DNA from: Terriglobia bacterium
Lineage (GTDB): Bacteria; Acidobacteriota; Terriglobia; Terriglobales; Acidobacteriaceae
DNA: 38,350 bases
NCBI GenBank assembly: GCA_021325035.1
Contig: JAJPHW010000168.1
Span: 1-38,350 of the forward strand
Direction of reading: 5' to 3'
A model generated the notes under the pieces. It saw only the letters and a program-made list of their open reading frames with translations. It searched no databases and was not told the DNA's origin. Each line of letters begins with the position of its first letter. The stretch's first letter is position 1. Shown here one piece after another: positions 8,041 through 16,557 of this stretch. A program made the translations under genes and the position numbers.

Positions 8041-8820
8041 ATGAACGATGCAATCGAACATGCTCATCGTTTGTGTTATTCAGGAAAGTTCGATGAAGCC
8101 TTAGCTCAGTTCAAAGGTCTGGAATCGGACAGCGTCGATGCGGCTGATAAGGCGGGTTTCTTGCTCGACCAAGCAACCTGTTATTCGGAGTTAGGCAGGA
8201 TGGAGGAAGCTCGGGCCTGCGTCGCAAAAGCCAAGCCACTCATCATAGGCGATTTAGAAGCTTCCGTGCAGATCGATCTGTTTGCAGCTAAATTATTCAT
8301 GAAGGAAGGGAACAATGAAGATGCTATTGAGGCTCTTTCGTGTTTACTAGGTACATATGCTGAATGGTTAAGCACGAAACAAGGTGAGAGTCTCTATCAA
8401 GAGATACAAACAGAGCGCGCGTTTACTCTAATGCATATACCACGCTACGAGGAGGCTCGGCCAATCCTAGAAAGCGTAGTTAAGTTCCCGTTGGACAAGG
8501 AAATCGAAGCATGTGCGCGCTGCCACCTCGGTCGCTGCTATTTTGAGTTGAAAGAAGACTCCCTAGCTAAAGAACAATTCTTAGAAGCGAATCGCATCGG
8601 TGTGCCAGAAGATTGGGAAGCTAACTTCCATTTCCACTTTGGCTACACGCTTTACAACCTGCGATCGTTTAAAGAAGCAAACCGGGAATTCGTTTTATGC
8701 CTGCAATCGGGACCTCCCGGCCCACCAACGTCTTTGACGTATAAGATGCTCGCTGCAACAAGTCGCAAGTTGGGCGAGTTCGCTCAAGCACGCCTCTTCG
8801 ACAAAATGGCTGAATCTTAA
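8041..8820 (+). CDS. TPR-repeat protein of unknown function
   Basis: A 259-residue soluble protein made of tetratricopeptide-like helix pairs along its whole length. Examples are LLDQATCYSELGRMEEARA near residue 42, ARCHLGRCYFELKEDSLAKE near 160, FHFGYTLYNLRSFKEANREF near 200 and MLAATSRKLGEFAQARLFD at the end. No signal peptide or membrane segment is seen. ATG 8041 is preferred because the frame upstream of it translates the non-coding repeat A; no convincing ribosome binding site is present. Codon use is AT-richer than the neighbours (more CTA, TTA and AGA-type codons), which together with the flanking direct repeats suggests acquisition from elsewhere. TPRs mediate protein contacts, so no enzymatic function can be inferred. 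Confidence 0.75.
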   Translation: MNDAIEHAHRLCYSGKFDEALAQFKGLESDSVDAADKAGFLLDQATCYSELGRMEEARACVAKAKPLIIGDLEASVQIDLFAAKLFMKEGNNEDAIEALSCLLGTYAEWLSTKQGESLYQEIQTERAFTLMHIPRYEEARPILESVVKFPLDKEIEACARCHLGRCYFELKEDSLAKEQFLEANRIGVPEDWEANFHFHFGYTLYNLRSFKEANREFVLCLQSGPPGPPTSLTYKMLAATSRKLGEFAQARLFDKMAES

Positions 8821-8901
8821 AAGATCAGTATGATTCCAGGGCGAGGGGCTGGCCCATGCAATGCTCGCGGATTTTCTTCTCGCATCTTAATCTACTGGGG
8901 A

Positions 8902-8935
8902 TGCCCCATGCTTCGCGGTTTTCGAAGCGTGGGCA
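8902..8935. repeat. REP-like palindrome 1
   Basis: Imperfect inverted repeat: TGCCCCATGCTTCG (8902-8915) and CGAAGCGTGGGCA (8923-8935) around a 7-nt loop. It belongs to the same sequence type as the elements at 9021, 36251 and 36360. Confidence 0.75.
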
Positions 8936-9020
8936 CCACGGCCCTCGAAGCAATCAATTCCGGAAGTATAAATCGGGGCCTTATTAGGAGACAGGAAAAA
9001 CCGGTTTATCGGGTTCATCG

Positions 9021-9054
9021 TGCCCACCCTTCAAAAACCGTGAAGGGTGGGGCA
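9021..9054. repeat. REP-like palindrome 2
   Basis: Near-perfect inverted repeat: TGCCCACCCTTCA (9021-9033) and TGAAGGGTGGGGCA (9041-9054), one bulged base, 7-nt loop. It shares the TGCCC...TTC arm pattern with palindrome 1, 119 bp away in the same orientation. Confidence 0.8.
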
Positions 9055-9107
9055 TCCCCTTTTAATGAGGCTACAAAGAATGAGAATTTCAAAGCTGGGC
9101 CAGCACT

Positions 9108-9139
9108 GCAAAACCGGCGGCTTGTGTGAGCCACCTGTC
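9108..9139. repeat. Direct repeat B, copy 2
   Basis: Second copy of repeat B, 1,261 bp downstream of the first, differing at two positions. Together the copies bracket the TPR gene, repeat A copy 2 and the two palindromes. Confidence 0.9.
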
Positions 9140-9192
9140 CGCCCTCGCGTTGACCCTCCTTCGATAACCTCATAAACTGGCTCTAACATGTT

Positions 9193-10731
9193 GTGCGTAT
9201 CCCGGAGGTTCGTCTGACCCTGCGTTTCCGTCTTGCGCTTGTACTGGCATGGGCTGGCATGATTGCAATGCCGCTCGCGGCCCAGAACACATCGGCCGTC
9301 ACATTGGACACAAGCGAAACCCTCTTTTCCATTCTCGCGGGAATGAACGCCTGCGGATACGACGCGGAGCTGGCTGCCTCCGATCCGCTGCGTATGCAAG
9401 TCCGCGCGGAAATTGCGAAGAACGTAAAAGCTTCGGCAGCCGCCAACGATGCCAGCCAAACGCTGTGCCAGTTCTATACGGACCATCAAGCGTCGGACAA
9501 TGGACGCAACCTTGCCCAGTACGTATCGCTCGCGCTCTACACAACGCCTCCGCCGGAACTATCCATCAAGGGCAAAGATACTGATTTACCGCCGGATGCT
9601 TCCGGCGTGGCTGGATTTCTGCCGTTTTTACAGAAGTTCTATACCGAAGCAGGGTTGCATGCGATCTGGATGACGCACCGGGCTGCTTATGCCGAGTTGA
9701 CGCAGCGTTATCACGAGCCGGTTTCGAAGATGTTGTTCGACACTGAGGTCTATCTGAAATTGCCGTCGGCGGGCTATCTTGGCCACAGCTTTACGGTCTA
9801 TCTCGATCCTTTGGGCGCTCCCGGCCAAACTAATGCGCGCAATTATGGCGCAGATTATTTTGTCGTCATTTCGCCGGGCAAAGAGACCTCTTTAAAAATG
9901 GAGCAGGTGCGGCACACTTACCTGCACTACTTGCTGGATCCGATGGCGCTCAAGTATCCGGACTCGATCAAGAGGCTCGACCCGCTGCTCGAAACGGTGA
10001 AGAATGCGCCCATGGATGCGAGCTTCAAAAGCAGCTCTTCCCTGCTTGCTACTGAGTCGCTCATCCGGGCCATTGAAGCCCGCACTTCCGGCTCGAGCAA
10101 AGCGCCGGAAGCGGAGCGTCAACAGGCGGTGCAGGAATCCATGGAACAGGGCTATATTTTGACGCAATACTTTTATGATGCCCTGTTGCGTTTCGAAAAA
10201 GACAACGCCGGATTCCGCAATGCCTATGGCGTCATGCTGGCGAGCATTGATGTCGGCAAAGAGAAAAAAACGGCAGAGCAAATTCAGTTTGCCGGCCAAG
10301 CTGATCCGGAAGTCTTGCGGCTGGCGCAGCCGATGCAGGGCAAATTGCTCGTCACGGCGGAACAGCGGTTAAGCGCGGGAGATGCCGCCACGGCACAAAA
10401 ATTAGCACAGGAAGCTTTGGACGCAAAAAACGAGGATTCGGGGCGCGCCTTATTTATCATGGCCCAAGCTGCCACCATGGAGCGTGACATGGACGGGGCG
10501 AAGAAATACTTCGAGCAAACGCTCGGTGTTTCGCATGAACCCAAGCTGGTGGCGTGGTCTCACATTTATCTGGGAAGGATTTTTGACTTGCAAGAGGAGC
10601 GTGAAGCGGCGTTGGACCATTACCGCGCGGCGCTGAGTACGGGCAGCGCGATGCCTGAGGTTAAAGCAGCGGCGGAACGGGGCATTCAAAAGCCGTATGA
10701 GCCTCCAGTACCGGCGCAGCCCCAGCAGTAA
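9193..10731 (+). CDS. Secreted TPR-containing protein of unknown function
   Basis: A 512-residue exported protein. The N-terminus is a signal peptide (RFRLALVLAWAGMIAMPLAA, cleavage near AAQ). The central part contains YGADYFVVISPGKE followed by QVRHTYLHYLLDPMALKYP, a pattern seen in acidobacterial proteins that look like degenerate metallopeptidases, but no HExxH is present. The C-terminal third is TPR-like (ALFIMAQAATMERDMDGAKK, HIYLGRIFDLQEEREAALDH). The start is uncertain: GTG 9193 is used, while the only strong GGAGG (9203-9207) lies inside the frame, ahead of a CTG at 9214. It is followed 61 nt later by another secreted TPR protein, suggesting a shared envelope-related operon. Confidence 0.82.
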   Translation: MRIPEVRLTLRFRLALVLAWAGMIAMPLAAQNTSAVTLDTSETLFSILAGMNACGYDAELAASDPLRMQVRAEIAKNVKASAAANDASQTLCQFYTDHQASDNGRNLAQYVSLALYTTPPPELSIKGKDTDLPPDASGVAGFLPFLQKFYTEAGLHAIWMTHRAAYAELTQRYHEPVSKMLFDTEVYLKLPSAGYLGHSFTVYLDPLGAPGQTNARNYGADYFVVISPGKETSLKMEQVRHTYLHYLLDPMALKYPDSIKRLDPLLETVKNAPMDASFKSSSSLLATESLIRAIEARTSGSSKAPEAERQQAVQESMEQGYILTQYFYDALLRFEKDNAGFRNAYGVMLASIDVGKEKKTAEQIQFAGQADPEVLRLAQPMQGKLLVTAEQRLSAGDAATAQKLAQEALDAKNEDSGRALFIMAQAATMERDMDGAKKYFEQTLGVSHEPKLVAWSHIYLGRIFDLQEEREAALDHYRAALSTGSAMPEVKAAAERGIQKPYEPPVPAQPQQ

Positions 10732-10792
10732 GAGTTGAACTGTATATTTCTCCGTTCAGCATAAAATGCAATACGGAGCATACGAGGAAATT

Positions 10793-11674
10793 ATGAATCA
10801 ACTATCTCTGGCAGCGGTTCTCACGTTAACGGCAGTTTGTTTTGGCCAGCAGACGAGCACGCCTGTGGCCACGCAAAGCACACCAGTAGCGACAACAGCA
10901 GCCGCACCACAACAAGGGAAACGGCCTCCACAAGCAAAAACGCAACCGGAGTTCGATGCGTACAAGGCCGCTGCTGCCAATACCGATCCGGCGGCGATGG
11001 AGAAAGCCTCGGATGATTTCGCCGCGAAATTCCCTGACAGCGAATTACGCGTGATCCTCTACCGCGCCACCATGCGTGCCTATCAGAATGCGAACAATGG
11101 CGACAAGATGCTCGATGTCGGCCACAAAATCCTAGCGATTGACCCCGATGATCCGGAAGCTTTGATTGGGGTAGCGGAAGTCCTGACCGAGCGCACCCGC
11201 GATACCGACCTGGATAAAGATCAACGCTACGACGAAGCCATGAAGGCAGCCCAGAGATCCATTCAAACCGTGGATACTGACATCATCATTCCGCCGGGAA
11301 CTTCACAGGAAAAGGTGGACGAGTATAAAGGATCGCTCCGATCGACCGCCTATTCCATCATTGGAGCGATTCAATTAAATTCCTCGAAGTACGCCGAAGC
11401 TGAAGCCAGCTTTCACAAGTCTATTGACGCATTCCCTTCTTCGCCTGATCCGGTTGTAGTCTTACGTCTGGCCATCGCCCTCGACAAACAAAACAAATAT
11501 CCCGAAGCGCTGAAAGAAGCCAATCGTGCCGTCGAATTGACGCAAGACAACACGCCCTCAGGCACTTTGGCCCGTCGAGAACGTGACCGGTTGGTGCAGT
11601 TGACCGGCGGTAGCGCTCCAAATGCTGCGCCAGCCGCGGCACCGACTGCTCCCGCAAAAGCTCCTGGGGCGTAG
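10793..11674 (+). CDS. Secreted TPR-domain protein
   Basis: A 293-residue exported protein. ATG 10793 is chosen over an in-frame ATG 27 nt upstream because CGAGGAAA precedes it at proper distance and it gives a clean signal peptide (MNQLSLAAVLTLTAVCFGQQ). Residues about 20-50 form a Thr/Ala/Pro/Gln-rich linker. The rest is TPR-like, with segments such as KMLDVGHKILAIDPDDPEAL, YSIIGAIQLNSSKYAEAEAS and LAIALDKQNKYPEALKEANR. The C-terminus is a short Ala/Pro tail. Its order after 9193-10731 and 26 nt before rnc suggests cotranscription. The partner proteins are unknown. Confidence 0.88.
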   Translation: MNQLSLAAVLTLTAVCFGQQTSTPVATQSTPVATTAAAPQQGKRPPQAKTQPEFDAYKAAAANTDPAAMEKASDDFAAKFPDSELRVILYRATMRAYQNANNGDKMLDVGHKILAIDPDDPEALIGVAEVLTERTRDTDLDKDQRYDEAMKAAQRSIQTVDTDIIIPPGTSQEKVDEYKGSLRSTAYSIIGAIQLNSSKYAEAEASFHKSIDAFPSSPDPVVVLRLAIALDKQNKYPEALKEANRAVELTQDNTPSGTLARRERDRLVQLTGGSAPNAAPAAAPTAPAKAPGA

Positions 11675-11700
11675 AGGGTCTGGATCAATTAACGCCCCAT

Positions 11701-12504
11701 ATGAAGTCGCATGACAATGCGAACTTGCAACGCGAGTTGGGCCATCGTTTTGTCCGCGCGGAATTGCTGGATCAAGCCCTAACCCACACGTCCCACGCGC
11801 GTGAGGCGGAAGCGGCCCAATCCCTGGAGCCTTCCGCTGATCAACTCGTTGCAACGAGTGACAACGAGCAATTGGAGTTTCTTGGCGACGCCGTGCTCGG
11901 GCTGGTGACCACGGAAGAACTGTGCCAGCGTTTTCCGCATTTCCGCGAGGGCAAGCTGTCCAAATTGCGGGCCCATCTTGTCAGTGAAAAACACCTCATT
12001 CAGGTAGCGCAAGAACTTCAACTTGGCTCTTACCTTCGCCTCGGCCGGGGAGAGGAAAAAAGCGGCGGTCGAAATAAGACCGCCATGCTGGTGGATGCTC
12101 TCGAAGCTTTGCTGGCAGCGCTCTATCTTGATGGCGGACTGGAAGCTGCCCGCAATTTTATTGTTCGCAGAATCGTAGCTCCCGAGTTGGACAAAATTGC
12201 CGGGGAAGGCGGAGTCATGCCGGTCACCGACTACAAGTCAACTTTGCAAGAGAGGCTACAGGCCCACTCCCGTCCGCAGCCTACTTACATACTGGTCAAG
12301 GAACACGGGCCAGAACACAGCAAGACATTCACGGTAGAAGTTCGTTTGCAGTCCGCTGTGGGCAATTTCCCTGAATTTGTAGGAAAATCTGAAGGAAACA
12401 CAAAAAAGAACGCCGAGCAGGGCGCCGCACGGCAAGCGCTCGAATACCTCGCTTCCTTACCGGCGTCGGAGCAAGAGGTTACGAGGAAATCGCGGTCGAA
12501 GTAA
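11701..12504 (+). CDS. rnc: Ribonuclease III
   Basis: Double-strand-specific endoribonuclease that processes rRNA precursors and structured mRNAs. The 267-residue protein has the RNase III signature NEQLEFLGDAVLGLV with Glu59 and Asp63, and the second metal-binding pair Asp132/Glu135 in LVDALEALLAALYLDGG. A C-terminal double-stranded RNA-binding domain runs from about residue 178 to 255 (YKSTLQERLQ ... KKNAEQGAARQALEYL). An insert of about 18 residues rich in Ala and Glu precedes the signature, longer than in E. coli. The gene sits 61 nt ahead of lepB in the same direction; rnc and lepB are neighbours in many bacteria. Confidence 0.98.
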   Translation: MKSHDNANLQRELGHRFVRAELLDQALTHTSHAREAEAAQSLEPSADQLVATSDNEQLEFLGDAVLGLVTTEELCQRFPHFREGKLSKLRAHLVSEKHLIQVAQELQLGSYLRLGRGEEKSGGRNKTAMLVDALEALLAALYLDGGLEAARNFIVRRIVAPELDKIAGEGGVMPVTDYKSTLQERLQAHSRPQPTYILVKEHGPEHSKTFTVEVRLQSAVGNFPEFVGKSEGNTKKNAEQGAARQALEYLASLPASEQEVTRKSRSK

Positions 12505-12565
12505 TTCGCATCTGATATTGCTGGAACAACAACGCAGCACGGTCTAGTAACATAATGCTGTAGCC

Positions 12566-13312
12566 ATGGAAGCAGCACATTCACCCGCGCAATCAGGATG
12601 GCCCGGAGCGACACAGGCGCTTCTGACGACCGTCATCATAGCGGTATTCGTGGTTACGTTTATTGTGCAGGCTTTCCAGATTCCTTCGCCCTCGATGGAA
12701 AACACGCTGTTAGTCGGCGATTATCTTTTAGTCGATAAACTGCGCTATGGGAGCGGGTTCTTTGATCAGCTTATGCCGTACCATACGGTGCAGCGCGGCG
12801 ACATTATCGTGTTCCATTATCCCGTGGACCCGACCCAACATTTTGTGAAGCGGGTCATTGGCGTGCCGGGAGATCATCTGCGACTTATTAACCGGAAGGT
12901 TTACATCAACGGCAATCCGATCACGGAAAATTACGTACACTACATTTCGAACCAGCATGACCCTTTTCGTGATGATTTCCCCAAAGTCAATATTCCCGTC
13001 CCCGGGCTGGATGGAAAATGGTGGCTGCAAATGCGCAAGCTGGTGGATGACGGGCAACTCATCGTCCCCGATGGCTACTACTTCGTCATGGGCGATAACC
13101 GCGATGATAGCCAGGACAGCCGGTATTGGGGGTTTGTGCCCCGCGCCAACATTGTCGGGAGGCCATTGGTAATCTATTGGTCAGTAAAATCGAACAGCGA
13201 TGATATGCCGTACGCTCCCAGTCCGGGTGATAAACTACTGCATCTCGCCTATGCGGTGACTCACGTAGTACAAATTACGCGGTGGAACCGCACCTTGCGC
13301 ATCATTTACTGA
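12566..13312 (+). CDS. lepB: Signal peptidase I (first copy)
   Basis: Membrane-bound serine protease that removes signal peptides from exported proteins. The 248-residue protein has one N-terminal transmembrane helix (about residues 18-38, LLTTVIIAVFVVTFIVQAF). It is followed by the catalytic motif PSPSMENTLLVGD with Ser43, the general base Lys95 in HFVKRVIGVPGD, and box E GDNRDDSQDSRYWG near residue 175. It ends TRWNRTLRIIY, close to the second copy's TRWRRTLRVIR. Both copies keep the catalytic dyad, so both are probably active. Confidence 0.97.
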   Translation: MEAAHSPAQSGWPGATQALLTTVIIAVFVVTFIVQAFQIPSPSMENTLLVGDYLLVDKLRYGSGFFDQLMPYHTVQRGDIIVFHYPVDPTQHFVKRVIGVPGDHLRLINRKVYINGNPITENYVHYISNQHDPFRDDFPKVNIPVPGLDGKWWLQMRKLVDDGQLIVPDGYYFVMGDNRDDSQDSRYWGFVPRANIVGRPLVIYWSVKSNSDDMPYAPSPGDKLLHLAYAVTHVVQITRWNRTLRIIY

Positions 13313-13335
13313 AGATAAAAATTAAGGAAACATCT

Positions 13336-14100
13336 GTGGCCAAGAAAGTTAAGCAGGAAGAAAAACCGCGCGAAACTCCAGTCGAATTTTTGACTTCGCT
13401 CGCGTCGGTCCTCGTGACTGGTTTATTCATCATCACATTCATTTTCCAGGCCTTTGAAATTCCATCGAGCTCGATGGAAAACACGCTGCTGATTGGCGAT
13501 CACGTATTCGTCAACCGCGTGCGTTTCGCGCCTCCCAGTCAATGGGTGGGCCCGTTGCTTCCCTACCGCGACATCAAGCGCGGAGATATTTTTGTATTTC
13601 TGTCTCCCGCGGAACCCGGCCTTTATATTGTGAAGCGGTGCATCGGCCTGCCCGGTGATCGAATTCATCTGCGCGATGGCGCGGTTTACCGAAATGGCGT
13701 GAAGTTGGACGAACCGTACGTCATTCACAGCTCTAACGATGGCTACAACCCTTATCGGGACAATTTCCCCGCGGTGTCTCCTTCGGATTTCTACAATGTT
13801 TCTCCGCAATGGCAGGAGGAGCTTTCCAAACATATTGAAGGGGAAGACTTAGTCGTACCACCGAATTCTTATTTTGGCATGGGCGATAACCGCGACGTGA
13901 GCCTGGATAGCCGCTTCTGGGGCTTTATTCCCCGTGAAAACGTGATTGGGCGCCCCATGTTCATTTATTGGTCGTTCGAGACCCCGCCCCTACAGTATTT
14001 GCAAACCGGCATTGGCGACAGAGTTGGGTTTATGGCAAAAGTGATTCTACATTTCTTCGATGAAACTCGCTGGCGCCGCACTCTAAGGGTGATTCGTTGA
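13336..14100 (+). CDS. lepB: Signal peptidase I (second copy)
   Basis: A second type I signal peptidase directly behind the first (23-nt gap). GTG 13336 is chosen: AAGGA lies 7 nt upstream, whereas the longest frame (13282) would overlap the previous gene. The 254-residue product has a cytoplasmic Lys/Glu-rich start, one transmembrane helix at about 22-40, catalytic Ser46 in IPSSSMENTLLIGD, Lys100 in YIVKRCIGLPGD and GDNRDVSLDSRFWG. It carries differences in the substrate-facing loops (APPSQWVGPLLPY insert), consistent with duplication followed by divergence. Its last bases overlap the TTG start of the AsmA-like gene. Confidence 0.95.
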   Translation: MAKKVKQEEKPRETPVEFLTSLASVLVTGLFIITFIFQAFEIPSSSMENTLLIGDHVFVNRVRFAPPSQWVGPLLPYRDIKRGDIFVFLSPAEPGLYIVKRCIGLPGDRIHLRDGAVYRNGVKLDEPYVIHSSNDGYNPYRDNFPAVSPSDFYNVSPQWQEELSKHIEGEDLVVPPNSYFGMGDNRDVSLDSRFWGFIPRENVIGRPMFIYWSFETPPLQYLQTGIGDRVGFMAKVILHFFDETRWRRTLRVIR

Positions 14101-15668
14101 GTTTTTTGCCATGGCGATTTTGGCGTACGAAACGTGGCATTCTGATACTGGTCTCGTTTCTACTTCTCATTCTGTTCTTCGTTCGTCCCGGCGTCAAAGC
14201 TCTTCATAACCGGATTACGGCAGAAATCAGCCTAGCGGTTGGCCGCCAGGTGGAAATTTCTGATGCTACGTTCCGCTTGCTGCCACGCCCCGGCTTTGAT
14301 CTAAATAATTTTGTCGTATATGACAATCCTGCATTTGGTGCGGAGCCCATGCTGCGCTCAGCGCAGGTCACCGCAGATTTGCGGTTCATCTCATTGCTGC
14401 GGGGAAGACTGGAAATTTCCCGTCTTAAACTAAACGAGCCCAGCCTGAACTTGGTGCGTAACAGTCAAGGGCACTGGAACCTGGAAGATCTTCTGGAGCG
14501 CAATGCTCAAATTCCAGCTGCGCCGACCAGCAAGGCAAAGACCGAGCGCCGTCCGGGATTTCCTTATATTGAGGCCAGTCAGGGACGCATCAACTGTAAG
14601 CTGGGCCAGGAAAAAACTCCTTATTCACTGACTGACGCAGACTTTTCGCTATGGCAGGATTCAGAAAACTCCTGGGGTATGCGCCTGAAGGCCGTGCCGC
14701 TGCGTACGGATCAAAACGTCAGCGATACTGGACTTCTAACAACTGAGGGCACCTGGCAACGATCGACCGCTCTGCGAGAAACACCGTTGCAATTCCAACT
14801 TCAGTGGGACCGCGCGCAACTTGGGCAGTTCACCAAACTGATTCGCGGTTATGATGCGGGCTGGCGCGGCACTATCAGGCTGAACGCAACTCTCACGGGC
14901 AATCCCGGAAATTTGCACATAGCATCCACTGCTTCTATTCGGGACTTTCGCCGTTTTGACATTGTGAGCGGGGGCGAATTGCGGCTGGCTGCGAGCTGCA
15001 CAGCCACATACAGTTCTGGGGATCATTCCATCTCTGATTTGGATTGCCACGCGCCGGTTGGGTCCGGAGCAATTTCTGTCAATGGAAATATTGCGAATTT
15101 GGCTGGGATGCGCCGTTACGATTTGAATTTTGCGGCGCAGAAGTTGCCAATGCAATCGTTGGTGTCGCTGGCAACTCACACAAGGAAAAACATTCCGCAG
15201 GACCTTCGTGCTGAAGGGACGTTAGATGCCAGCTTCAAACTTCAGCCCGAAGATGACCGGGATGGCAAGATATGGCAGGGTGAAGGAAGTACGAACCAAC
15301 TACGATTCATTTCAAGTTCGGCGAATGCGGACTTTGTGTTGGGCAATGTACCGTTTTCGTTTGCTCCAAGCGCTCAAACTCAACACAAGAAAAGTACTGC
15401 AACGTCAGCTGCCGCCGAAACGCGCCTCAACATCGGGCCATTTCACATTTCGACGGGACGTCCAACCCCGCTTAGTGTTCAAGGATGGGTTTCGCGCACA
15501 GGCTATGGGTTTACTCTTCATGGCGATACGCAGCCCCAACAATTTCTCACCGTGGCTCAATCTGTGGGATTTGCGGTGCCCAAACCTGGCGGCAATATGA
15601 AACTTAAGAACATGCAAATTGCCGGAACATGGTCGGAAATGCAGCCGCAGAGCAGCATCAAGAATTAA
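14097..15668 (+). CDS. AsmA-family membrane-anchored protein
   Basis: A 523-residue protein with an N-terminal membrane anchor (GILILVSFLLLILFFVRPGV) followed by an AsmA-like periplasmic beta-rich domain. The start of that domain is typical: AEISLAVGRQVEISDATFRL, then FDLNNFVVYDNPAFG and LRFISLLRGRLEISRLKLNE. AsmA-like proteins belong to a group thought to move lipids between bacterial membranes; this member's role is not known. The TTG start overlaps the lepB stop by 4 nt, implying translational coupling, and no better ATG exists in frame. It is shorter than E. coli AsmA and stops soon after a domain begins (MKLKNMQIAGTW), so a C-terminal shortening is possible. Confidence 0.85.
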   Translation: MSFLPWRFWRTKRGILILVSFLLLILFFVRPGVKALHNRITAEISLAVGRQVEISDATFRLLPRPGFDLNNFVVYDNPAFGAEPMLRSAQVTADLRFISLLRGRLEISRLKLNEPSLNLVRNSQGHWNLEDLLERNAQIPAAPTSKAKTERRPGFPYIEASQGRINCKLGQEKTPYSLTDADFSLWQDSENSWGMRLKAVPLRTDQNVSDTGLLTTEGTWQRSTALRETPLQFQLQWDRAQLGQFTKLIRGYDAGWRGTIRLNATLTGNPGNLHIASTASIRDFRRFDIVSGGELRLAASCTATYSSGDHSISDLDCHAPVGSGAISVNGNIANLAGMRRYDLNFAAQKLPMQSLVSLATHTRKNIPQDLRAEGTLDASFKLQPEDDRDGKIWQGEGSTNQLRFISSSANADFVLGNVPFSFAPSAQTQHKKSTATSAAAETRLNIGPFHISTGRPTPLSVQGWVSRTGYGFTLHGDTQPQQFLTVAQSVGFAVPKPGGNMKLKNMQIAGTWSEMQPQSSIKN

Positions 15669-15718
15669 GCCATCGAAGGTATGTTATTTTCTAACTGCTT
15701 ATAGAAACGCGAGCCATT

Positions 15719-16531
15719 ATGCCCCGATACGAATATCGCAATATTATGCCGTCGCCTGCGGCGGAAAAAGCTTTTACGACCTGGATTGATTCGCTGGACC
15801 GTGAATTCGGCAACCCGGACCCTGCCCATCGCAGCGACGTTGTGCGCAATGCCTTGCACGAGCTCTATCTCGGCCAGCCTTATTCGGCGCCGGGTGCAAA
15901 TATTGGCCTGGCTGCGCAGACGATGATCCACTCTTTTGACCCACGCAACGCCTCATTGGAACCGGAATACTATGGTGACGTGGATGGCGCTAAATACGCC
16001 GAGCGCAAACCGCTCATCTGGTTCTGGATGATGTTTGACCGCTCACCTGCCGGCCTGAATCACTGGCTCGGATTTCGGGTTCGCTATATGCTGGCGCGGC
16101 ACATTTTCAAGCATGTGGGAAAAAACGTGAAGATATTTCACGGAGTGGAAGTTTCTTACGGTTACAACCTGACAGTAGAAGACAATTGCACCATCCATAA
16201 ATATGTGCTGCTCGATGATCGCGGCGAAATCATTATTCATGAAGGCTCTTCGGTTTCGGATTACGCGAATATTTACTCGCATGCCCACGATCTCAACGAT
16301 GGCATGATCGTCAGCAACGAAAAAACTGAAATTGGCCCGCGTGCGCGAATCACCTATCACGCCACGGTGATGAGCGGAGTAAAAGTTGGTGAGCACGGAA
16401 TGGTCGGTTCTATCGGCGTCGCGGCCAAAGATGTCGCGCCTTACATGATTGTCGGTGGAGTACCGGCCAAACCGCTGAAAGTGAAATCTATCGCGCCGGA
16501 AGAAGCGAAAAAGGCGTTCGAGAAGAAGTAG
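15719..16531 (+). CDS. Left-handed beta-helix (hexapeptide repeat) acyltransferase
   Basis: A 270-residue protein of the LbH acyltransferase superfamily. The N-terminal 130 residues are an unusual helical segment (EYRNIMPSPAAEKAFTTWID onward). The C-terminal half shows imperfect hexapeptide repeats: VGKNVKIFHGVEVSYGYNL, IIIHEGSSVSDYANIYSHAH, TEIGPRARITYHATVMSGVK, then VGSIGVAAKDVAPYMIVGGV. The His in YSHAHD is the likely catalytic base, and VPAKPLK is the usual exit motif. Acceptor and donor are unknown; sugar O-acetyltransferases have this layout. It stands 50 nt after the AsmA-like gene and before a hairpin. Confidence 0.88.
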   Translation: MPRYEYRNIMPSPAAEKAFTTWIDSLDREFGNPDPAHRSDVVRNALHELYLGQPYSAPGANIGLAAQTMIHSFDPRNASLEPEYYGDVDGAKYAERKPLIWFWMMFDRSPAGLNHWLGFRVRYMLARHIFKHVGKNVKIFHGVEVSYGYNLTVEDNCTIHKYVLLDDRGEIIIHEGSSVSDYANIYSHAHDLNDGMIVSNEKTEIGPRARITYHATVMSGVKVGEHGMVGSIGVAAKDVAPYMIVGGVPAKPLKVKSIAPEEAKKAFEKK

Positions 16532-16557
16532 CCTGCATACTGCGCGAAGCCTGCGTT

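Larger units (their letters stand above)
8821..9192. other. Repeat-rich intergenic stretch downstream of the TPR gene
   Basis: About 370 bases with two REP-like palindromes and the second copy of repeat B. Reading frames crossing it (for example 8830-9129) translate the palindromes and are not credible genes. Confidence 0.6.

Noticed and set aside
8830-9129. Plus-strand frame of 99 residues
   Set aside because: It runs through two REP-like palindromes and repeat B; the product is a translation of repeats.
12520-12565. ECF-type promoter (GGAAC ... GTCTA) before lepB
   Set aside because: Spacer of 14 nt is too short for known ECF promoters; likely chance.
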